A stretch of DNA of 64,000 nucleotides from Emiliania huxleyi CCMP1516 (lineage: Eukaryota > Haptophyta > Isochrysidales > Noelaerhabdaceae): the NCBI RefSeq assembly GCF_000372725.1, contig NW_005202428.1, positions 791,331 through 855,330 of the forward strand, given 5' to 3'. The translations under genes and the position numbers were made by a program. Of the stretch, positions 22,175-30,449 are shown in pieces. Numbering within the stretch: the first letter of the stretch is position 1; every line of letters starts with the position of its first letter. The notes beneath the pieces were generated by a model. The model worked only from the letters and a program-made list of their open reading frames with translations, did no database searches and had not been told where the DNA came from.

Positions 22175-22988
22175 GCAAGATCGCCACCTCTCATCGTTCA
22201 TGCGATGCCACCCGCGTCGTCGGTGCAGCTCTACAGTATGACCCGCAATGTATGTTGTATCGCCGTGTACGTTCTCGGGTCGTCCATGTGCGTGTGCAGG
22301 GTGCATGTTGAAACCTGTACGGAGCCGTGTGCGTGTGCCTGAGTACAGGACCATCGTTACTGAGTTGGTTCGTGTGCGGTGTCTCGCTAGCGCATGCCGT
22401 GCGGTGCGCGCTAGCGGAGGTGTACGTACGTACTTTTAGCTTACTGGGAGAAAAGAGTTGAGAAAAGAGACAGGGGGTTGTGTTCTCTAGGCCCCTAAGG
22501 GCCCTACGCGCGGCGTGAGGTGTATGATGAATTGGTTCGGACAAAACAACACATTACACCGCTTGCTTACCGCGCGGGCGCCGCGCCGTGAAAGAGAGCG
22601 TGGCCGTCGGCTCGCAGCTTTGGGATCTCCCCCCACACCAGACATGGGTGGCACCAAGGTGCACCGCATAATGTGTGGGGCTCGTCACCACTCTCGGCCG
22701 GCGCACCTATCCATGGGCATGGCGCCCATATGCCATAATCGTTTGCCATTTCGTTTTCGTCCGGCGCGGACAGGCCGGACGACTCCGCTCGTCTCCGGTT
22801 CGTCGAGACGACCTCTCGACGTCGTCGGCGTCGACATCTCATGACGACATCATCGCACGCGACGATGTACCGTGCAATTAATCTCAAGTATAACCAGTTT
22901 CGTCTGACGGTTCCTTCGAGATGATACAAACAAGGCGAAACCTGTGTGAATTAGTGTATTAGATCGAGGTACGAGGAGCCCCTCTTTG
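22175..22988. other. 3' flank and intergenic with a shared short repeat
   Basis: Bases about 22425-22500 (ACGTACTTTTAGCTTACTGG, then GGGGGTTGTGTTCTCTAGGC and CCCTAAGG) recur inverted at about 42527-42592, so a dispersed repeat (RepE) ends here. The rest, 22500-22980, contains palindromic GTCGTCGAGACGAC-like words but no gene. Confidence 0.55.
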
Positions 22989-25579
22989 TCACGATGCGTG
23001 ACCGCTCCCCGCCGCAGTGCCCGCGCCGCGCGGCGGCGAGAGAGAGGCTCGAGACCGCTCGAGCCCCTCCGTGGTGTACAGGTTGCGCTGGCGGAGGACG
23101 TCTGTGCGGGTGACGAGTCCGACCAGTGTGCCGTCGTCGGCCACGACCGGCAGCCTTCCGGCGCTCTGCTCGATCAGGATCGCCTTCCGGGGAAGACCGC
23201 GAGAGTGGGGGGGCGGGGGGCGGGGGGACGAGTGAGGAGTGGGGCGGGGTAGGGTGCTGGAACGGCGAGGAGTGAGGGGGCAAGAAGGTCGCGGGGGCGA
23301 GACGGGTCAGGGATGTGAGTGGGGACAATGGTCGCTTTTGTAGACGCCGCTCGAGGAGAGACCACCCCTCGGCGACACCTCGACAGCATCGGGGCGGCAT
23401 CGGGGCGGCCTCTCACCTCGAGCTCGTCGAGAGGCGTCTGCGTCGGCACGGTGAGCGTGTGTCGCCGCACCCAGCTCTTGACGCGCTGGCCGCCCTTTGA
23501 GGCTTGCGCCGCCTTCATCACGTCGCGGTACCTGCGGCGCAGCGGGAGACACTTCCTAGACACTTCCTAGACATTGCGCCGCCTTCATCACGTCGCGGTA
23601 CCTGCGGCGCAGCAGGAGAGCGCGCCGGCTCGAGCCTTGCGAGCAGAGGGCGGGGGCGCCGGGGACACGACACGACAAGGGTGGTGGTGGGGTGGGTGGG
23701 TGGGTGTGGGTGGGTGGTGGGGTGGTGGTGGGGTGGGTGGGGCGGGGGGGGGGGGTTGCCCTCCCCGCATCTATGCGTGGCCCGCCCCCGTCCCAGCGGC
23801 GCATCAGTGCGTTGAGGTCGACGGGCTTCCCGCGGGCTGACGCGCGGCCCATGAGCGAGAGGTAGACCTGGAGAGGTGAGATATTGGTGAGATATTGGTG
23901 AGATATGGGGAGATGAGCGAGAGGTAGACCTGGAGAGGTGGACAGCTGGTCAGTGTGGGAGGACAGCTGTCCAGGGAAGGGCGAGCTCGTGAGGGCGGGG
24001 AAGGCGGGCGGCGGGCGCCTGCTGCTTCGCGTTCTCGTGCGTCGCCGCCAGCAGCACCACGTCAAGACCCATCAGCTGCAGCAACTCCTCGGCCACCGCC
24101 GCCATCCCCGCCAGGAACTCCTTGCCAGAGTCGAGGAGCACGCGGCCCACCTGCAGCCGGGACGACCCCGTGCGACCTCCGACTGCGATCTCGTGCGATC
24201 TCGTGCAGTCTCGTGCGATCTCGAGCGATCTCGAGCGATCTCGAGCGATCTCGAGCGATCTCGAGCGATCTCGAGCGATCTCGAGCGATCTCGGTGCGAT
24301 CTCGAGCGATCTCGGTGCGATCTCGGTGTGATCTCGAGCGATCTCGAGCGATCTGGAGCGATCTCGAGCGATCTCGGTGCGATCTCGAGCGATCTCGGTG
24401 CGATCTCGGTGCGATCTCGAGTGCATCAGTCCGCGGCCGACCTGCAGCCCCTCGTGCACAGACCGCTCCGTCTGCGCGAGCGCCGTCGAGAGCACGTCTC
24501 GCTGCGCCGCCGAGAGCCGCGCGTGCCCGAACTCGGCGATCGCATGCTGCGACGCGCCCGCCTAGCCGCGCAGCAGCTACGGCTCGAGGCGGGCTGCAAA
24601 GTGGTGCTGTGGGGAGGCGAGCGGCCAGGGGGGCTGGGCGCCTCCATCAGCCACACCAGCGCGTGCCCGTCGCGCGCCGTCGTGTCCGGGTACGACAGCG
24701 CGCCCGTGTCAGCGCGGATACCGAGCGCGAAGAGCGTCGCCTGGAAGGGTCTCGGAAGTGTCTCGGAAGTGTCTCGGGTCTCGGAGACCCCCGCGAGCAC
24801 CAATCGGGCGTCGCCTCCGCCTCCGACAGCGGCAGCGGCGCGCCCTCCTGCCCCTGCCCACCCTCGCCACAGCCCGCGCCCTCGCCGCCCGCCGCGCCTC
24901 CCACCCCGCCGCCCGCCGCCCCGCCGACGGCGTCAAAGAGCGCGCGCAACTTCTCGACCAGCACGGTGGTGGCGGAGCCGACGGGCTCGATGACGAGCTC
25001 GTCGTGCTGGATGTTCGGCGTGTTGTCCACGTGGTGGTCGTACACCGCCACGTAGCTCGCGCAGTCGAGCCTGCGGCGCGGCGCGGACTGAGCGGCAGGC
25101 GGAGGCCGAGGTGGGGGAGAGGGAAGGGCTGCGGCGGCGGGCTGGCGGGCGTACCAGCGCGCCGCCGGCCCGAGGCGCTCGCGGGTCTGCGTGTCGACCA
25201 CTCCCACCGCCCGCAGGTCGGACGGGTTGATGGTCGAGAAGCCGCGCACGGGCAGGAGGTGCTTGTGGTACGCGAGGAAGCGAGCCACGAGCGGGTTGAC
25301 GCCGCGGGGCATCACGACGTGCGTGGGCACCTCGGGCCGCTGGTAGGACCACAGCCGGGCGAGAGCCACGGCAGCGGCCAGCGAGTCAAAGTCCGTGTTG
25401 GTGTGCGTGAGCACGACATTGCACGGCTCGGCGTGGTCGCCGCTTGGCTCGGCCGCGCTCTTGGCGAGCGCGCGAGCAGCGGAGGAGCGAGAAGCGCGCG
25501 AGGCGCGGCGCGTCTGGGGAGCACCTGTAGGAGCGCTCGGCAGCCAGCTCGGGCCGACCGCCCAGAATGCGAAGAGCAT
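22989..25579 (-). CDS. DHH/DHHA1 phosphoesterase with CBS domain
   Basis: From a Met at 25579 the protein has a signal/transit-like start (LFAFWAVGPSWLPSAP). The DHH domain follows, with HTNTDFDSLAAAVALARL and the defining VYDHHVD. Later exons encode LFALGIRADTGALSYPDTT and HALVWLMEAGASQHAIAEFG, then HEGLQ|VGRVLLDSGKEF, LDVVLLAATHENAKQQ and GKPVDLNALMRRWDGGG (DHHA1-type). The last part is KSWVRRHTLTVPTQTPLDEL and a CBS motif (SAGRLPVVADDGTLVGLVTR), ending soon after (stop 22989-22991). The set resembles the N-terminal half of bacterial DHH-CBS-poly(A) polymerase fusions; here the polymerase half is a separate gene at 8680-12345. At least three introns (24151-24441 and around 23540 and 23890) contain duplicated exon junctions. 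One intron fits GC-AG (GAG|GCGCCC to TAG|GCGGGC). Catalytic activity is unknown; metal ligands look present. Confidence 0.7.
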
Positions 25580-25833
25580 GGGCGAGGGGCTCTCTCCAGA
25601 GAGCCTGGCCTCGAAAAAGAAAAACGTGGTCACGAAGTGGCCGGGACAGGGGGAACAATAGAGCCAAGTACAACAAAACACGATTAAAAGAAACGCGGCA
25701 TGCCGCCAAGCCGCCAAACGCGACCTGGCCTTCCTCTGGCCTTCCTCTCTTCCTCTCTCGCACCAACGCGACGGCTCGCCTTCCTCTTCGCGCCGTGGCC
25801 ACCCGCGACTGTTTCCCACACGGCGCTGCAGAT
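25580..25833. promoter_or_regulatory. Probable bidirectional promoter region
   Basis: Only about 255 bp separate the start codons of the divergent DHH-CBS gene (25579, minus) and the F-box-like gene (25834, plus), so both promoters must lie here or overlap the first exons. No TATA box or other core motif was recognised. Confidence 0.45.
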
Positions 25834-26601
25834 ATGGGCGACGCCCCAGCCAGCCTGTCGTCCTTGCCGCGGGACGTCCTCCTGAGCGTGGCCGGCGCGG
25901 TCGATCCCGATGGCCTGCGGCTCCGCGTCTGCGGCGCCGACCTTGCAGCAGCCGGGTCGGCCTTGCGCAGCCGCGTCGAGCCACTCGAGCGGCTTGCTGC
26001 GCTCCGTGCTTGCTGCCGTGCACTGGCGCGACTGCTGCCTGCGCCTGACGTGCGGCTGGACCCGCGGCCTGTTGCGGTGACAGGCTTCGGTGGAGGTTGG
26101 CGCTGGCCGGAGACCCTCGCCCTCGGTGACGAGGAGGCGCTGACATTCTGTTACGAGGCGCAGTTTGCCGCAGCCGTGGACGGCGACGGAAGCCCAGAGT
26201 TTCGCGGAGCGATCACCAGCAGCTCGCGCGGGCTCAGGTGGTCGATCGGACCTGACAGGCCCCTCTGCTTCCACTGTTTTCTTTTGCCCGACGCTGGGTT
26301 GGAAGGCCGACGTCCGGCCGCGGTCCAGACACCTCTGGCCAGCTTATCCGCCGGCGAGTGGTATTCCGTGTGCGTGCAGCTCTCCACGCGCGCGGTCGAG
26401 ATCAGCGTCGATGGCAAGCTGCACGCGATCGCCCGCGCAGAGACTGGGCAGAGGTTCTTTCTGGACTGGCCAACGCATGCTCACCTGATGCTCGAGGCGC
26501 CAGCGCGGCGGCCGTTTGTGGCGCGGAACCTGTTTACGGCACGCGTGCCGCTCAGCGCACGGATGGCGCGTGCGAGCCGCGGCAGCCTGGCGCCGTGGTG
26601 A
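25834..26601 (+). CDS. F-box-like / ConA-like domain protein
   Basis: A 255-residue single-exon protein. The N-terminus (ASLSSLPRDVLLSVAGAVD) resembles an F-box start and is followed by a Leu/Arg-rich helical part. The remainder (residues ~85-240) looks like a concanavalin-A-like/LamG-type beta-sandwich: LTFCYEAQFAAAVDGDG, LSAGEWYSVCVQLSTR, VEISVDGKLHAIARAE. Such proteins could recruit a glycan or protein ligand to an SCF ubiquitin ligase; this is inference. The frame is open further upstream, but the Met at 25834 directly precedes the F-box-like start. It shares a divergent promoter region with the DHH-CBS gene. Confidence 0.55.
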   Translation: MGDAPASLSSLPRDVLLSVAGAVDPDGLRLRVCGADLAAAGSALRSRVEPLERLAALRACCRALARLLPAPDVRLDPRPVAVTGFGGGWRWPETLALGDEEALTFCYEAQFAAAVDGDGSPEFRGAITSSSRGLRWSIGPDRPLCFHCFLLPDAGLEGRRPAAVQTPLASLSAGEWYSVCVQLSTRAVEISVDGKLHAIARAETGQRFFLDWPTHAHLMLEAPARRPFVARNLFTARVPLSARMARASRGSLAPW

Positions 26602-27139
26602 TGAGCTGTAACCACTCTGTGAAAAAAAACCCTTGACACCAAACTTTTCTGCACTCCAAGTACTCCAAGTACTTTTGAGGGGCAGAACGCCGGGTTTGTC
26701 TTGTATGTGCGTGTGGTGTGTCGGTGTGTCACAGTGTGTCAGTCACATCGAAATATCTTAGCACTTAGGTAGGTAGTCACTTTCTTAGAGATTTTAGAGA
26801 TTGAGACATGAGAGGAGTGAGACACATGAAAAGAGATTTCCCGGGGGGGCAGAGGATCTCAGTCTCTAGTCCGCCGCCCTTGTGCCTTGCGGAGATCTCC
26901 CAAACCTTCGTCGAGACTTCAGCCACGAAATCTCACGAGTTCTTCCCTTCGCTCGCGGTGTGAGTTTCTAGAGGAAGCGCGTTGAGATCTCAAATGGCCA
27001 AGATTCCTTTTCACCCTTTATCGCTTTGGGTCGGCCCGGAGGGCGGGGGCGCAGGTAGAGGTAGGGCTGGCCTGGGGGGCCTCAGGTAAAGGTAAACCTG
27101 TCTCAGACCGCCGGAGGTAGAGGTGACAGGTCGTGTCGC
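26602..27139. other. Intergenic
   Basis: A RepA-core variant (TGCACTCCAAGTACTCCAAG) lies at about 26650-26669. 26760-26830 is rich in GAGATTTTAGAGATTGAGAC. No gene seen. Confidence 0.5.
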
Positions 27140-27383
27140 CATGGGTCGCTTGAGCCGTTGAGCGAGCCACGGGAGGTAGGCGAGGAAGCCTATAGCGACC
27201 GCATGAGTCCATAAGATCGCGCTGTCGGGAGAGTTATCACGAAACCAAAACAAGATACGGAACACGAATCTCCAAAACCCCCAAAAGGAATGAAATCCCT
27301 TATGGATATAATCGCCTAATAATCTCCGGGCGGAGCCGAGATGGCGGTATTATAATATAGCGGACTATAATGCCCGGGAACAG
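27140..27383 (+). repeat. Dispersed repeat RepD, intact copy
   Basis: Uninterrupted 244-bp counterpart of the split copy at 6411-8387. It carries an extra GTTGAGC near the start and reads CTCCAAAACCCCC where the other copy has its insertion, so it acts as the empty-site reference. No inverted ends or coding capacity seen. Confidence 0.85.
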
Positions 27384-27429
27384 CCCCTCCTGGCCCGAGT
27401 GCGGGCGCGAGGGACAAAGAATAAAGACG

Positions 27430-27890
27430 GGCAATCAGATGTAGCCGAAGGTGCCGAGGCAAGCGGTGTAAGCTGCGGCGGCTTTGTTCGGGTCGGTCTC
27501 GGAGGCAGCAGCTGCAGCAGCAGCGGCGTAGGCGAGTTTGAGCTCGCCGGTCGGTGGAGGGCGTAACGGAGGGGCGACCTGTTTTGTCGGAGGGAGGCGT
27601 GACGAATTTGAGGGCCTCATCGCGCTCTTTGACAATGGTCTCGAGAGATGAAACGGTGAGTTCGGCGCGGCGGTGGTTGCCCTTAGCATTGATGCAAAAT
27701 GCAGTCAAATGGTCAGCACCGCATATAGGTGGCACTCAGTCTTTGGTTTGAAGCACTTGATTTTGGTGTGCCCCTTTTTGCCACATCGAGTGCAAGGGCC
27801 TTTGTCGTGGCCACCATCACCCTTGACATCTTTGTCACCGCCGTTGGTTGTGGATGGGACAAAGCTGTTGTAGGCGTTTGGAACAGGGCG
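27430..27890 (-). mobile_element. Gag-like zinc-knuckle remnant of a retroelement
   Basis: The minus strand encodes a CCHC knuckle (CTRCGKKGHTKIKC) preceded by an Asp/Gly/Lys-rich linker. Downstream is a protein-like stretch (CGADHLTAFCINAKGN, then VKERDEALKFVTPPSD and TDPNKAAAAYTACLG). This fits a nucleocapsid-like end of a retroelement gag. The piece is broken and abuts RepD on one side and a LINE-type fragment on the other. Confidence 0.5.
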
Positions 27891-27894
27891 ACGG

Positions 27895-28360
27895 TTGGCC
27901 GCTAAGAAACACGACGAGCTGATTGACACGGCGCTGTACAAGCTCGTCGGCGGGGCGCGGGTCGGCGCCGCCGGCAAGCGATGGGAGCGGGCGCGCAGGC
28001 AGGCGCGCCTGCCCGTCAAGATGGGCGGCATGGGCTTCACCAGCGCCGTGGACATTCGCGAGCCGGCGTGGATTGGCACGTGGGCGCTCGTCGCTGGGCT
28101 CATGCGCCAGCTGCATGCTCCTTTCCGCGACCTTGACGTGAGCAAGGCGCCGGGCTCCGATTTCGACGAGCTGCGGGCGGCGCATGACAGGCTCAAGAAG
28201 GAGCACGGCGAGATCACGGCGACGTGGAAGGAGTGGGACGACAAGACGAAGGCGGAGTACTTTGACCTGGTTGGCGGTACGACAGGCAGGCCCCCGGACG
28301 TCGAGGTGGAGCCGTGGGACGAGCCCGACGAGGGCGAGAAGCTGCGCGCCTCCGCGCGGC
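27895..28360 (+). mobile_element. LINE-type reverse transcriptase C-terminal fragment
   Basis: An open frame reads ARRQARLPVKMGGMGFTSAV, then REPAWIGTWALVAGLM. This is the pattern after the polymerase core in non-LTR reverse transcriptases (a Leu-Pro, Gly-Gly-Met-Gly turn, then Ala/Trp-rich helices). It continues through a charged helical segment (RLKKEHGEITATWKEW) and is joined directly to a partial tRNA-Ser sequence. Only the C-terminal part of the polymerase is present, so it is a truncated copy. Confidence 0.55.
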
Positions 28361-28361
28361 C

Positions 28362-28409
28362 AGGACTCGAACCTGCGCGGGCGGAGCCCAGTGGGTTTCG
28401 AATCCAGCA
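28362..28409 (-). pseudogene. Partial tRNA-Ser copy
   Basis: About 47 bp identical to the anticodon-loop-to-T-arm part of the tRNA-Ser at 29091-29172 (shared AGGACTCGAACCTGCGCGGG and AGCCCAGTGGGTTTCGAATC). The 5' half and the acceptor stem are absent. It sits at the end of a LINE-type fragment, as expected of a tRNA-primed or chimeric retroposed tail. Confidence 0.8.
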
Positions 28410-28639
28410 TGTTTGGTGGACTTGCTTTAGGTGGGCTAGGCATAGAGCCCAGCCAGCCGTTTTAATCTCTCTCTTTGAGAGAGAGAGAGATTTTTAGCAA
28501 TACCAAACAACTCTAACACTCACACGTCATTTGGGGCCCCCTAGAGCCCTGTTCACGCGCGCGCGAGACGTGCAGACAGGGTTGCCAGGTGAGAGCGAAT
28601 GGCGCGGTTCACGCCTCGCACAACACTCAACAGAGAGAG

Positions 28640-28890
28640 ACTAGAGAGAGATGCGCTCTGCATGGTGGGACATAAAAGAAAGCGAGTACTTGGGCGAGTA
28701 GGCCGTGCGGTCGACGCTGCCGCGCGCGACTTTGCGCGCGAGGCGGCGCAGCTTGAGAACGGCGGTGGGCGAGAAGCCGCCGCCGAACGTCTCGTGGAGC
28801 AGCAGGTTGAAGTTGTCGCGCTTGACAAAGATCGCGTCGTGGTAGAAACCGCGATGCGCCCTGACGTTTTCTCTTTGATGAACTCAAAAC
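28640..28890 (-). mobile_element. Retroelement-associated coding remnant
   Basis: The minus strand contains HRGFYHDAIFVKRDNFNLLL, ETFGGGFSPTAVLKLRRLA, and VDRTAYSPKYSLSFMSHHAE. This has the composition of a real protein and resembles short proteins I associate with retroelements in marine algal genomes, though I cannot name the family. It is a fragment with no recognisable partner domains nearby. Confidence 0.35.
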
Positions 28891-28914
28891 AGAAAAACAA
28901 CGCGCCTGCAGGAC

Positions 28915-28957
28915 TCGAGAGAGATTTTAGAAAACCAACAAGAAATCACGACTCTCA
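28915..28957 (+). repeat. RepB end fragment
   Basis: Reads GAGAGATTTTAGAAAACCAA and CAAGAAATCACGACTCTCA, the same terminal block as RepB at about 6176-6222 and, inverted, 44045-44066 plus 45267-45300. The match stops before the body, so it is a truncated end. Confidence 0.75.
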
Positions 28958-28980
28958 TTCTTTCCAGGACTCGAACCTAC

Positions 28981-29074
28981 GCGTAATTTTCACATCAGAT
29001 TCCTTCAGGTCTCGCCCAATCTCTCTCGCGTAATTTTCACATCAGATTCCTTCAGGTCTCGCCCAATCTCTCTC
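28981..29074. repeat. 47-bp tandem duplication
   Basis: Two identical 47-bp units (28981-29027 and 29028-29074), each starting GCGTAATTTTCACATCAGAT. A short tRNA-like piece (GGACTCGAACCTACGCG) precedes the first unit. Confidence 0.9.
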
Positions 29075-29090
29075 TCGGGGCAAAAAAACT

Positions 29091-29172
29091 CGTTGTCGAC
29101 AGGACTCGAACCTGCGCGGGCGGAGCCCAGTGGGTTTCGAATCCACCTCCTTAACCACTCGGACACAACAAC
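29091..29172 (-). tRNA. tRNA-Ser (CGA)
   Basis: 82 nt with a 7-bp acceptor stem (GTTGTTG with CGACAAC), a class II D arm (TGTCCGAGTGGTTAAGG), anticodon CGA in the loop TTCGAAA, a long variable arm (TGGGCTCCGCCCG) and a T arm with GGTTCGAGTCC. One A-C mismatch closes the anticodon stem. No intron and no encoded CCA, as normal for a nuclear tRNA. A degenerate tRNA-like T arm lies just right of it at about 29185-29235 but cannot be completed. Confidence 0.88.
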
Positions 29173-29325
29173 CGAGGCATTTACATTGCCAGATTCGAAC
29201 TCGCAACCCCGCAATTTGCAGAGTCGCTGCTCTCCGCGGCTACGTCCTCGGCGACAGGCCATATGACCTGCAGGCGAACACAACACTGGACGCGTCATCA
29301 TTAGGAGGGGGATGCTGTTGCGCCA

Positions 29326-30266
29326 ATGCCTTCGACACACACGTATGTCCGCACGGCGGTGCTCGATGGCAAGCTGTACGCGGCGGGCGGCCGTGAGGCC
29401 GACGGCGCAACTTCCAACCTGGTGGAGCGGTACGACCTGGCGTCTTGGGAGGAGGTGGCGCCGATGGTGACACCACACGAGGCTCACGCCGTGCGGTGCT
29501 CGATGGCAAGCTTTATGCTGTTGGCGGGTACAACGACGACGACCAATTCCTCAGCTCAGTCGAGCGGTGCGACCCGGCGGTGGGTGCGTGGGAGGCGGTG
29601 GCGCCGATGGCGGAGGCGCGGGAGGCTCACGCCGTGGCGGCGCTCGACGGCAAGCTGTACGCTGTGGGAGGCCGCAGCGACGACGAAGGCATTCTCAGCT
29701 CGGTCGAGCGGTACGACCCTGCGGTGGGTGCGTGGGAGGCGGTGGCGCCGATGGCGGCGGCGCGGTATGATCACGCCGTGGCGGCGCTCGACGGCAAGCT
29801 GTACGCTGTGGGAGGGTACAACGACGACAGCGGCATCTTCAGCTCAGTCGAGCGGTACGACCCTGCGGTGGGTGCGTGGGAGGCGATGGCGCCGATGGCG
29901 GAGGCACGGTATGATCACGAGGTGGCGGCGATCGACGGCAAGCTGTACGCTGGGGGCGGCTACAACAACGCCGACCTCAGCTCGGTGGAGCGGTACGACC
30001 CGGCGTTGGATGCGTGGGAGGCGGTGGCGCCGATGGCGAAGGCGCGTGAGGCTCACGCTGTGGCGGTGCTCGACGGCAAGCTGTACGCCGTGGGAGGCTA
30101 CGACGACGGCGGCAATCGCATCAGCTCAGTCGAGCGGTACGACCCGTCAGTGGGCGCGTGGGAGGCGGTGGCTCCGTTGGCGGCGGCGCGGACGAAGGCT
30201 TTCGATTGTCTTGATGTAGTCGCCGTTGTAAGCGTGCTAGTAGCCCCACGGCGTGGAGTGTGCTGA
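29326..30266 (+). pseudogene. Six-blade kelch-repeat gene, one frame break
   Basis: Six kelch units of about 48 residues follow each other, each with LDGKLYAVGG, SSVERYDP and AWEAVAPMA signatures. Six blades suit a complete beta-propeller. The first blade (from 29326) is in a different frame from the rest: one base is missing near 29491. The last blade diverges after LAAARTKAF. Units 2-6 are so alike that they probably arose by recent tandem duplication. Such propellers bind partners, often as cullin-3 substrate adaptors, but no BTB domain is seen here. A miscalled base would make it a functional gene. Confidence 0.6.
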
Positions 30267-30449
30267 AGTCCTCGCCTGAGTGTGCTGCGCGTTCGTGCCC
30301 CCGCCGCTTTTTATTTTCAAAAAAGAGAAAACTGACTTCGCGCGAGCAAGGACTCCACGTGCATCGGCCATCCCACCGCCGACGCCGACCTTCGTCCTAG
30401 GCTTACCTTCGCAACGCTCCTAGACTCAACGTCGCAACGCATACCCAGC

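Noticed and set aside
29180-29240. Second tRNA gene left of the kelch gene
   Set aside because: Only a T-arm and part of an anticodon arm can be drawn; no acceptor stem partner was found.
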